The notes: a model not told the origin generated them from the sequence alone. DNA of 13,519 nt from an uncultured Campylobacter sp. (GCF_938017775.1 NZ_CALIIU010000018.1:1-13519), one strand, 5' to 3'; counted from the first letter of the stretch, positions 7,122-13,429 are shown. Translations and numbers: made by a program.

Positions 7122-7990
7122 CCGCCCTGCCCCTGTGCTCGGATTTTGTGAAACTGCGCTGCGCGCGACGAGCTTTGGAATTTCAATCGCGCAGCAAATG
7201 CGGCTGTGGCTATCGCGCCCTGAAATTTTAGCCGCGTGATCGCATTTGGTACGCCCCTAAATTTTAATTGCGAAAGTGCGGCAACCGAGATTTGAAATTT
7301 TAACGGCACAGACAGACCGCCCGCGCCCATTTCGCTCATCGCGCCTTTAAATTTTAATCGCGCGAGTGCATACGGCGGGCTTTGAAATTTTATGCACCGC
7401 AGCATTGTCTTGCTGCGAGATTTTTGACGTAAAAGCTCCGCGGCGGCACAAAATCCGCGATGAAATTTTTGCACCAGGGCTTTAAATTTACAAGCTGTTC
7501 GCAGACTGACCGCCATTTTAAATTTGCGATCTGTCTGCAGAGCAACCACCCTTTTAAATTTATAATCCGTTTGCGAGCCGTTCGCGCTCTGAAATTTACG
7601 GAGCAGACGAAGCGGGCTCGCTTCACCGCGGAGCCTGCGCAGTATCCATCTAAAAAATCCACGCCGTGTCCTGCCGCGCGACGTCTCATTCAAAATTCCG
7701 CTGCCGCTTGAAATTTCGAAATCTCTTAAAATTTCGCCGCCATTTAAAATTTTACTATCGCTCAAAATTCCGCCGCTGCTAAAAATCCTGCTGCCGCTTA
7801 GAATTTTACCGACATTATTAAGAGCCAAGCCGCTCAAAATTCCGCCGCCGTTTAAAATTTCATCGCCCCGCAAAACCCTTTTGCCGCTTGGAATTTTACC
7901 GCGCGGGCGTGCAGCTTTTCGCCCGGCTCGCATAAAATTCGGATCAAAAATCCTCTCCGCTCGCGTAAAATTTAGATCAAAAGCCCTCAT
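7118..7990 (-). CDS. Unrecognised repeat-built ORF between the double ATPase and the first permease
   Basis: 290 codons without a stop. The ATG overlaps the end of the ATPase gene by 14 nt and has GAGG 6 nt upstream; the stop overlaps the next permease start (ATGA). The translation has three zones. Residues 32-103 are twelve consecutive six-residue units such as KILSGS, RIFSSG, GILSDS, KILNGG and EILRDF. Residues about 104-135 are a basic non-repetitive stretch (GRTRRGFFRWILRRLRG). The rest is mainly twelve-residue units starting (L/R/Y)KF(Q/K/R), for example LKFQISVAALSQ then LKFRGVPNAITR, some stretched to 15 or 18 residues. No transmembrane helix, signal peptide or known domain is evident. 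Regular spacing and coupling at both ends suggest it is translated; whether the product matters, or only ribosome passage does, is unknown. Confidence 0.5.
   Translation of the reverse strand: MRAFDLNFTRAERIFDPNFMRAGRKAARPRGKIPSGKRVLRGDEILNGGGILSGLALNNVGKILSGSRIFSSGGILSDSKILNGGEILRDFEISSGSGILNETSRGRTRRGFFRWILRRLRGEASPLRLLRKFQSANGSQTDYKFKRVVALQTDRKFKMAVSLRTACKFKALVQKFHRGFCAAAELLRQKSRSKTMLRCIKFQSPPYALARLKFKGAMSEMGAGGLSVPLKFQISVAALSQLKFRGVPNAITRLKFQGAIATAAFAARLKFQSSSRAAQFHKIRAQGQGG
7223..7597 (-). repeat. 36-nt spaced AAATTT repeats
   Basis: The first T of successive AAATTT cores is at 7226, 7262, 7298, 7352 and 7388 (steps 36, 36, 54, 36) and again at 7487, 7523, 7559 and 7595 (steps 36, 36, 36). 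Only the core and about one base on each side are conserved; the 25-30 nt between cores vary. In the minus-strand frame this gives the KF-headed twelve-residue repeat. Confidence 0.75.
7682..7897 (-). repeat. Twelve tandem 18-nt repeats in perfect register
   Basis: The A-to-T junctions fall at 7696, 7714, 7732, 7750, 7768, 7786, 7804, 7840, 7858 and 7894, always 18 or 36 nt apart; two degenerate units at 7822 and 7876 fill the 36-nt gaps. The total is 216 nt with no indel. Typical plus-strand units are (T/C)AAAATT(T/C)CG followed by a CCGCYG-like half. It encodes the hexapeptide series of the 7118-7990 frame. Confidence 0.8.
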
Positions 7991-9854
7991 CGCCTGCCTC
8001 GCTTCTAAATTTTTGCACCTCGTTTATGAAGGCCTGCTGCACGCTAAGCCGCCGCCCGTCCTGCACGCAGACCTCGTCGGGGCTGCCCAGCGCTAGGATT
8101 TTGCCGCGATCTTGGATCAAAAATCGATCGCAATACTCCGCCTCCTCCATAAAATGCGTCGTCACGACCACGCTCACGCCGGTGCGCGCCAGCGCGTTTA
8201 TGCGGTTCCAAAAGAGCCTGCGCGAGAGCGGATCAGCGCCGCTGGTGGCCTCGTCGAGAAACAAAATCTCGGGGCGGTGGATGAGCGCGCACGCCATGCT
8301 GAGGTTGCGTCCCGCGCCGAACGGCAGGTTTTGCCACGTCTCGTTTCGCAGCCGCTGCAAGCCAAACTCGCTCAAAAGCTCCTCTATGCGCCGCTTCAGC
8401 GCTACTCCGCCGATGCCGTAGCTGCGGCCGAAATACTCTAAATTTTGATAGCAGCTTAGCTTTTTATAAAGCGAAAATTTCTGCGAGACATAGCCGATGC
8501 GCGATCTAATCGATGATTTAGCGTGGCGTAGATCCTCGCCCATGACCGAGATCTCGCCTCCGCTCATCCCCAAAAGCGCGCAGATCATGCGAAACGTCGT
8601 CGTCTTACCCGCGCCGTTTGGGCCCAGAAGGCCGAAAATCTCGCCCTTTTTGACCTCAAAACTCGTATTTTCCACGGCGGTGAATGAGCCGAATTTTTTA
8701 CTCACGTCGCGCACTTTGATGACGGTTTGAGCCGCATCGAAGCTCCTTTTTTCGTAGCCGAAGTTTGCAGCGCCGATCTCTGCTTTGTTTAGAAAAATAT
8801 ACGCATCCTCTAGGCTCGCCTCGCGCGGGCTGAGTTTAAATTTAGCGCCCCCGTTTTCGTTAAATTTAGCGCCTTTGTTAAATTTCATGCTTTCGTTTGA
8901 AATTTTAAAATTTTCACCGAGCCCGTTTTCGCGCTCCGTGCTTTCGCCTCCTCCATTTTCGTCGCTGCCGCTTAGGCTCGCGTTTAAAAACTCCTGCAGA
9001 TCGCGCAGGCTTATCGGCTCATCGCTTAGCAGATCGACGCTGCCGTCTCTGGGACAGATGTCGATGAGCGGGGAGTTTTTTAAAAATCTTTGCGTCTTAA
9101 ACATCAAGCGACGCGCCAGGCTCTGATAATCCTCGCCGTCGATGCGAAAGGTGCGATCCCGCAGCGCCGCGGTGATCTTTGCGGCGCGCTCCTGCGCTAT
9201 GATCTTGCCGCCGAGCAAAATCAGCGTCAGATCGGCATCCGCCGCCTCGTCGAAATACGCCGTCGAAAATATACATTTCGCGCCGCTTTGATCCAGATAT
9301 TCGCGCACGATCGCCCACAGCTCGCTGCGCGAAAGCGGATCGACGCCGACGGTGGGCTCATCGAGCACCAAAAGCCGCGGGCGAGCCGCGATAGCGCACG
9401 CAACGCCAAGCTTTTGCTTCATCCCGCCGGAGAGCGAATCCACGGCGTAATCTTTAAATTTCAAAAGCCCCACGCGGCGCAAAAGCCCACGCAGATACTC
9501 CTCGCCGTCTTTTAGATCGAGCCCTTTTAGGCCTGCGAAGATGTTTAAATTTTGCCAGACGCTAAGCTCCTCGTAAAGCCCCAGGCTCTGCGACATATAG
9601 CCGTTTGCGCGGACGAATTCTTTATTTTCGCCGCTAGGGATGAAACCTGCGAATTTTATCTCGCCGCAATCGGGCGCGATGATGCCGCAGATGAGCTTTA
9701 AAAGCGTGGATTTGCCCGCGCCGTCGGGACCCGTGAGACTTATGAGCCGCGGCGTATCGTCAATTCGCAGATCAAAATTTTCAAAAACGACGTTTTTGCT
9801 GCGATCTTCACGCAGGTAAAATTTCTTTAAATTTACGATATTTAGTAGATCCAA
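7977..9854 (-). CDS. Double ABC ATPase of an export system, YbhF-like
   Basis: The start is probably the TTG at 9854, because GGAG lies 6 nt upstream; a TTG four codons earlier (9866) has no ribosome site, and an in-frame stop lies just beyond it. About 625 residues. Counting from 9866, domain 1 has Walker A GPDGAGKST (46-54), Q-loop Q93, signature LSGGM (145-149), Walker B LLVLDE (165-170) and STAYFDEA at the switch position, with Tyr in place of His. Domain 2 has GPNGAGKTT (415-423), Q462, a degenerate signature LPFGA (514-518), Walker B ILFLDE (534-539) and His571 in TTHFMEEAE. The pattern of a canonical first site and degenerate second signature fits YbhF relatives, which run near 580 residues; the excess sits in the inter-domain linker. 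It should power the two permeases from the cytosolic face. Its stop overlaps the downstream reading frame by 14 nt. Confidence 0.9.
   Translation of the reverse strand: MDLLNIVNLKKFYLREDRSKNVVFENFDLRIDDTPRLISLTGPDGAGKSTLLKLICGIIAPDCGEIKFAGFIPSGENKEFVRANGYMSQSLGLYEELSVWQNLNIFAGLKGLDLKDGEEYLRGLLRRVGLLKFKDYAVDSLSGGMKQKLGVACAIAARPRLLVLDEPTVGVDPLSRSELWAIVREYLDQSGAKCIFSTAYFDEAADADLTLILLGGKIIAQERAAKITAALRDRTFRIDGEDYQSLARRLMFKTQRFLKNSPLIDICPRDGSVDLLSDEPISLRDLQEFLNASLSGSDENGGGESTERENGLGENFKISNESMKFNKGAKFNENGGAKFKLSPREASLEDAYIFLNKAEIGAANFGYEKRSFDAAQTVIKVRDVSKKFGSFTAVENTSFEVKKGEIFGLLGPNGAGKTTTFRMICALLGMSGGEISVMGEDLRHAKSSIRSRIGYVSQKFSLYKKLSCYQNLEYFGRSYGIGGVALKRRIEELLSEFGLQRLRNETWQNLPFGAGRNLSMACALIHRPEILFLDEATSGADPLSRRLFWNRINALARTGVSVVVTTHFMEEAEYCDRFLIQDRGKILALGSPDEVCVQDGRRLSVQQAFINEVQKFRSEAGDEGF
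8829..8969 (-). other. Repeat-derived linker insertion between the two ATPase domains
   Basis: About 47 codons (residues ~300-346) of hydrophilic sequence rich in Gly, Asn, Glu and Lys. The AAATTT word occurs five times within 90 nt and is read as NFKI, MKFN, AKFN and AKFK. It sits just before SPREASLEDAYIFL, the usual tail of domain 1, so it is in a place where extra length should do no harm. Confidence 0.65.
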
Positions 9855-9963
9855 GCTTAGCTCCAAATTTTAATTGCTCGCTTTTTATTGCTCGCTCCGC
9901 CGCTCGGCGCGACGAACGAGACCTTCGCACGCCTAAAAGGCGCTTTTTACCGCGACGCCTTGC

Positions 9964-10063
9964 TTCTGCAGCCGCCGAGACGTCGTGGTTTCGTAGCTGC
10001 TACGGCGTCTTAGTTTTGTGACCGCCGCGGCATCTCGGTTCTACAGCCGCCGCGCGCTTTGAA
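9964..10063. repeat. Degenerate 25-nt tandem repeat, four units
   Basis: Units at 9964, 9989, 10014 and 10039 share a pattern close to TTYTGYAGCCGCC followed by a G(A/C)G(T/A)C-like half. Unlike the AAATTT repeats it is GC-rich, and its period is not a multiple of three. Confidence 0.5.
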
Positions 10064-10440
10064 TTTAACAACTCGCGTTGAACAATTTCGCCCAAACCTC
10101 GCATAAATTCGACGCAACTTACCGCAAGCGCGCAAAACCAAGCCCTATCGCGCCTGGGCGCCATGCAATCCCCGCTCGAATTTGAGTGCCCGCACGATCG
10201 GCGTTGCTTACGGCTCGCGTCGAATATTTCGCGCGACGCCCGATCCGTCTTGGGCGTGTGCATATAGCATCGACTAGCCGCGCCGCTAACGATGCGCACA
10301 CAACGCGCACGAACGGGGCGGTCTCCAAAACATGAAGCGCCCGTGAGTATCCGCGATAAATTCGCTTCAAAACGCAAATGAAAGCGAGTTTTCAGACACC
10401 CGGCGAGCTGTGAGCGCCGAGCTCTCTATCTGCGCTGCGC

Positions 10441-10667
10441 CTCTTTCGGCGAAATTTTACCGCCGCCACGCCTTTTGGGCAAAATTTCACTTCCGCCTAC
10501 CTTTCGGGGTAAAATTTACCACTGCCATCTCTCTTTTGACGAAATTTACCTAGTCTCGGCTTTCCTTAGCATAGTACCGACTTCAACTACCGCGTCCTTT
10601 GGGGTAAAATTTCACCGCTGCTCGCAACCTGTATTTAATCGCGCCGTTCGTTTCGTAGTGAAATTTT
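10441..10667. repeat. 30-nt spaced AAATTT repeats
   Basis: AAATTT begins at 10452, 10482, 10512 and 10542, exactly 30 nt apart, then at 10607 and 10661. The flanks are partly conserved: a TTTYGGGG-like block before the core and (C)ACCnCYGCC after it. Four regular units and two displaced ones. Confidence 0.65.
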
Positions 10668-11213
10668 ACTGCCGTCCACGCTCGGTACTCAATCGCCGCT
10701 TGTTTATCGCAAAACGCCCGCTAGAAACAAAGCCCGCCGCCGCTCTACCGCCCGGCTTTCACCTCGCCGCCATCGTGCCGCAAATTTTAAAATTTAATCC
10801 ACGCTACTTTGCGCCAAAATTTTGCCGAAATTTTACTCGCCGCGCTGCAAAATTCCGATCTTTTATCCAAAGCCCCCGCCGGCTCGCGCAAACTCGCGCG
10901 ATAAATTTTACTCCGCTTTTGTACGGCCTCGTTATAAGCGCGCAGCATTTTATCACCGCCGAGACGATGTATTTTAGGCGCGGCTCAATTTCATCGCCCT
11001 GCTCTGCCAAAACAGGCGCCGTTTAAATTCTACCTCGAAGTGCACTTTTAAAATTTCATCAAACTCAAGCCTTATGCACGGCTCGCGCGATATTACGTAA
11101 AATTTACCGCTCGACGAGCTTTGCTATCCAAATTTCGCCCGCAGTGTCCAAAGTGCCGCCCACGTGCTAAAATTTCACTCGTGCATTAAAATTTCGCGCG
11201 CAGTGCTAGCCCG

Positions 11214-12179
11214 TCAAAATTCCACGCTGATCGGCTGTCCTAGGCGAAAGCTGCCGTCCTCGTCGCTGAAATCGGCGCGCGCCTCCCACACGAGATCGGC
11301 GCGCAGCTCCTCGGTCTGCACCGTGCGGGGCGTGTACATCGCGGTTTGGCTCACGTAGGCGACCTTCGCGCTCGCGCTAGAGCCGTCCGCAGCGATGATC
11401 CGCACGCTCTGTCCGGCACGCAGGAAGCGGAGCTGATTTTCGCTTAGATAAAATTTCGCGCGCTTGTTTTTTACTTCGCTGAGCTCAAAAACGCCCACGC
11501 TGGGTATGCTGATGTCGCCAAGCTCCTTAAGGCGCGCTCTGATCTGCCCGCTAAAGGGCGCTTTTAGCACGCTTTGCGTCTCGATTTGGTAATTCAGATA
11601 TTTCAAATTTTCCTCGCAGCTTGCCAAATTTGCGCGGGCGGCGCCGACATCCTCGCCGCGATAGCCGCTTTGAAGCTGGCGTAGATTGGCCTGCGCGCTT
11701 TGCAGCTGAGCTTGCGTGCGCTTCATCGAGTAAAACGCCTCGTCGATCTGCTGCTTGGACGCGGAGTTGGTTTTGCCTAGGCTCTTTAGGCGTTCGTTCG
11801 TCAAAGTAGCGAGCTGTAGGGCGTTTTGCAGCGCGCTTACGTTCGCCGCCGCCATCTCGATCTCCTCGCTACGAAAGCCGCTTTGCAGCTTTTGCAAGCT
11901 AAATTTAAGCCCGTCGCACCTCGCGATCTGAACCTGTCTTTGAAAGCTCAGATCCGCCGTATCCAGAGCCGCCAAGACGTCGCCAGCCTGCACGAAATCG
12001 CCCTCGTCGCGATAAAGCGCGCTTATACGGCCGCTGCGCTCGAAGCTAAGCGAGCTCTGCCTGATGTCGATGATGCCGTAGGCCTTGTGTGCGACCTCTT
12101 CGCGCCTATCGAGATTGAAGTAGATCGCCGCGGCGAGGGCGGCCAGCGCAAAAACGACGAAGAATAGAAGCCTTTTCAT
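11214..12179 (-). CDS. Periplasmic adaptor (HlyD/membrane fusion protein), YbhG-like; first gene of export operon
   Basis: 321 residues, a normal length for the family. Residues 4-21 form a single hydrophobic anchor; the bulk lies in the periplasm. SFERSGRISALYRDEGDFVQAGDVLAAL (about 45-72, quoted in part) is the first half of the lipoyl-like domain, and VLKAPFSGQIRARLKELGD (204-222) is the second half. Between them lies a long helical hairpin rich in Gln, Ala and Leu, in which LQKLQSGFRSEEI (95-107) and LRQLQSGYRGEDV (166-178) repeat 71 residues apart, as in YbhG/YhiI proteins. A beta-barrel domain follows (about 230-321). It should bridge the two permeases to an outer-membrane channel, whose gene is not in this window. 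The ATG has AAGG 6 nt upstream and a TATAAT box close by. It is separated from its ATPase by an unusual 1.35-kb gap. Confidence 0.9.
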   Translation of the reverse strand: MKRLLFFVVFALAALAAAIYFNLDRREEVAHKAYGIIDIRQSSLSFERSGRISALYRDEGDFVQAGDVLAALDTADLSFQRQVQIARCDGLKFSLQKLQSGFRSEEIEMAAANVSALQNALQLATLTNERLKSLGKTNSASKQQIDEAFYSMKRTQAQLQSAQANLRQLQSGYRGEDVGAARANLASCEENLKYLNYQIETQSVLKAPFSGQIRARLKELGDISIPSVGVFELSEVKNKRAKFYLSENQLRFLRAGQSVRIIAADGSSASAKVAYVSQTAMYTPRTVQTEELRADLVWEARADFSDEDGSFRLGQPISVEF

Positions 12180-12204
12180 AGATCGCCTTAAATTTTGATA
12201 TGCG

Positions 12205-12220
12205 GTTATTATAAAATAAC
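12205..12220 (-). promoter_or_regulatory. Promoter of the export operon: TATAAT overlapped by a small palindrome
   Basis: On the minus strand a perfect TATAAT (12208-12213) lies about 30 nt before the adaptor ATG, with no clear -35 but a T-rich stretch upstream, as in Campylobacter sigma-70 promoters. It sits within GTTAT-N6-ATAAC (12205-12220), which could be a repressor site; the arms are only 5 bp, so this part is weak. Confidence 0.5.
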
Positions 12221-12436
12221 TTTTCTAATGCGGCGCTGATATTTGAAGTTCGGGCGGTGATTTTATAAACCCATCTCATTAAATTTGCCGTATTGAATTG
12301 ACCGTCACGAGCGGGCTAGATTTTGAGCTCGGGAGGATAAAATTTAGCCTATCCGCGCGATTTTAAGCGGCACGGCTTGTAAAACACAGCGACTTTTTGA
12401 ACTAAAAATTTTAAAATTTTAATGAGGAGGCTCCGC

Positions 12437-12455
12437 TTTCAAGCAGAGCTTGAAA
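12437..12455 (+). other. Perfect 8-bp hairpin followed by TTTT
   Basis: TTTCAAGC (12437-12444), loop AGA, GCTTGAAA (12448-12455), then TTTT. On the plus strand it resembles a short intrinsic terminator, but no plus-strand gene lies upstream. It may be a relic or belong to an unseen small RNA. Confidence 0.3.
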
Positions 12456-12464
12456 TTTTGACGT

Positions 12465-12568
12465 GCGGGTGCCGCGCTAGTACTGCGGGCGGAATTTTGT
12501 CGCGAAAGCGAAATTTTAATATGAGATTGGAATTTTAATGCGCGGGCACCGCACTAGCACTGCGGGCG
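12465..12568. repeat. 27-nt direct repeat, 77 nt apart
   Basis: 12465-12491 and 12542-12568 match at 23 of 27 positions; the common skeleton is GCGGG, CCGC, CTAG, ACTGCGGGCG. Each copy is flanked by GAATTTT/AAATTTT words, so the repeated unit includes the AAATTT core plus a GC-rich body. Confidence 0.6.
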
Positions 12569-12792
12569 TAATTTATCGTTTATTGCACGAATAGTGCATG
12601 CGAATTAAATTTTATCGCGGTACCCATAGCTACCTGCGCGACGAGTTGGAATTTACAGCCTCCGCTAGCAATAAAATTTTACGCAGCATGAGCTGGCGGC
12701 GCTTGAATGCGGCGGAAATTCTAACGCTGTGGCGAGTAAAATTTAAGAGGGCTTCGCTCGGAAGCGGAGCGCGAAATTTAATGGGGAAATTT

Positions 12793-12827
12793 AGCGAGAT
12801 TTGGGCTCATCGAGCCTAAATCTCGCT
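12793..12827 (-). terminator. Hairpin terminator downstream of the flavodoxin gene
   Basis: Arms 12793-12808 and 12812-12827 pair over 16 bp with one G-T wobble around a 3-nt loop, starting about 24 nt after the flavodoxin stop. On the minus strand the hairpin is followed by only AAATTTCCCC, a short T-run, so termination may be moderate. Confidence 0.55.
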
Positions 12828-12850
12828 CGGTCGCATAAAAATTGAAATAT

Positions 12851-13333
12851 TTAAAACTCGCCTCCAACTGCAGCGATCCACTTATCGGCTCTTGCCTGCC
12901 AGTGCTCGTCGCCCTTAAAATCGATCGTAAGACCCACGAATTTGCCGTTTATGAAGGCGCGTGAATGTTTAAATTTATAGCCCTCCGCGTCCCAAGCGCC
13001 GATGAGATCGGCCTTTTTAAGCACCGGCAAAAACGCGCTCATGCCGCTGCAAAAATCGTTGCCGTGGCGCTCGACGTTACCGACGCCTATAAGCGCGACC
13101 TTGCGTCCGTCAAAATCAGTTTTGTTTAAAAGCTCCAATTTGTCGTCAAATTTAGCCTGGATCTGTCCGTCGCCGTGCGTCGAAGCCGCAAAAATAAACG
13201 CGCCCGCTCCCGCCAAATCCTCCTCATTTAGCCCTTTGGCCTCCTTAATCTCAAAGCCGAGCTTTGAAGCGATGTATTCGCTCACGACCTTCGTGTCGCC
13301 GCCTTTGGTGGCGTAAACTAGTAGTTTTTTCAT
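12851..13333 (-). CDS. fldA: Flavodoxin (short-chain FMN electron carrier)
   Basis: 160 residues, the usual length of Campylobacter and Helicobacter FldA. Flavodoxins carry electrons in the cytosol on FMN, in this group typically from pyruvate or 2-oxoglutarate oxidoreductases. The fold can be followed: KKLLVYATKGGDTKVV with the phosphate loop TKGGDT (9-14), ASTHGDGQIQ (50-59) as the first FMN-flanking loop, GVGNVERHGNDFCSGM (83-98) as the second, and GYKFKHSRAFINGKFVGLTID (118-138, quoted in part) as the conserved C-terminal part. The residues that normally stack on the flavin are altered: His53 where C. jejuni-type proteins usually have Trp, and His90 where Tyr is usual. It may thus be a divergent or second flavodoxin rather than the housekeeping one. 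The ATG is preceded by AAAGGAG (5-nt spacing), a strong ribosome site. It forms a single-gene unit with its own promoter and terminator. Confidence 0.85.
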   Translation of the reverse strand: MKKLLVYATKGGDTKVVSEYIASKLGFEIKEAKGLNEEDLAGAGAFIFAASTHGDGQIQAKFDDKLELLNKTDFDGRKVALIGVGNVERHGNDFCSGMSAFLPVLKKADLIGAWDAEGYKFKHSRAFINGKFVGLTIDFKGDEHWQARADKWIAAVGGEF

Positions 13334-13358
13334 TTTTTCTCCTTTAAAAATAATAACA

Positions 13359-13364
13359 ATTCTA
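13359..13364 (-). promoter_or_regulatory. Probable -10 box (TAGAAT) of the flavodoxin gene
   Basis: TAGAAT lies 26 nt before the ATG in a strongly AT-rich block (13341-13400) that stands out from its GC-rich surroundings; T-rich sequence lies upstream in place of a -35. Confidence 0.45.
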
Positions 13365-13429
13365 ACTAAATAAGATAAAATCTCGGTTAAAATAGATTTT
13401 GCGCGGCGGACTTAATGCAGATGGGCGCG

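Larger units (their letters stand above)
9867..11213 (-). other. 1.35-kb gap inside the export operon without a convincing gene
   Basis: This lies between the adaptor gene stop and the ATPase start. No minus-strand frame spans it; the frames present are short and of odd composition. It holds a 25-nt degenerate tandem repeat (9964-10063), a featureless GC-rich stretch (10064-10440), 30-nt spaced AAATTT repeats (10441-10667), and scattered AAATTT words up to 11213 at uneven spacing (49, 30, 40, 19 and 28 nt). I see no promoter or terminator that would clearly separate the adaptor from the ATPase. Confidence 0.5.
12180..12850. other. Intergenic region between export operon and flavodoxin gene
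   Basis: 671 nt without a credible gene. It contains the operon promoter, AAATTT-type words at irregular spacing (42, 25, 42, 23, 35 and 13 nt in 12600-12795), one copy of the 14-nt palindrome at 12406-12419, a perfect 8-bp hairpin, a 27-nt direct repeat, and the flavodoxin terminator hairpin. A 73-codon plus-strand frame at 12598-12819 is a by-product of the repeats. Confidence 0.5.

Noticed and set aside
7223..7597. Regular 36-nt spacing that might suggest a CRISPR array
   Set aside because: Only about 8 nt are conserved per unit; there is no 25-37-nt repeat with constant-length spacers, and no cas gene nearby.
9090..9515. 141-codon plus-strand frame
   Set aside because: Antisense to the first ATPase domain, whose Walker and signature motifs prove the minus-strand frame.
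3092..9854. Identification of the system as RbbA/YhiI/YhhJ
   Set aside because: RbbA fuses two ATPase domains to a permease; here the ATPase and both permeases are separate genes, which fits the YbhGFSR arrangement better.
10000..10377. 125-codon minus-strand frame in the operon gap
   Set aside because: It covers only part of the gap, overlaps the 25-nt GC-rich repeat, is not coupled to a neighbour and has an Arg/Ser/Cys-rich composition typical of out-of-frame GC-rich DNA.
10475..11026. 183-codon plus-strand reading frame
   Set aside because: It lies antisense to the operon, has repeat-derived content and no good ribosome site, and matches no family I know.
12598..12819. 73-codon plus-strand frame
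   Set aside because: It is composed of AAATTT-derived words, has no ribosome site and runs into the flavodoxin terminator hairpin.
13341..13380. Fur-type operator in the flavodoxin promoter
   Set aside because: The region is AT-rich with TAATAA triplets, but I find no convincing inverted GATAAT-like repeat.
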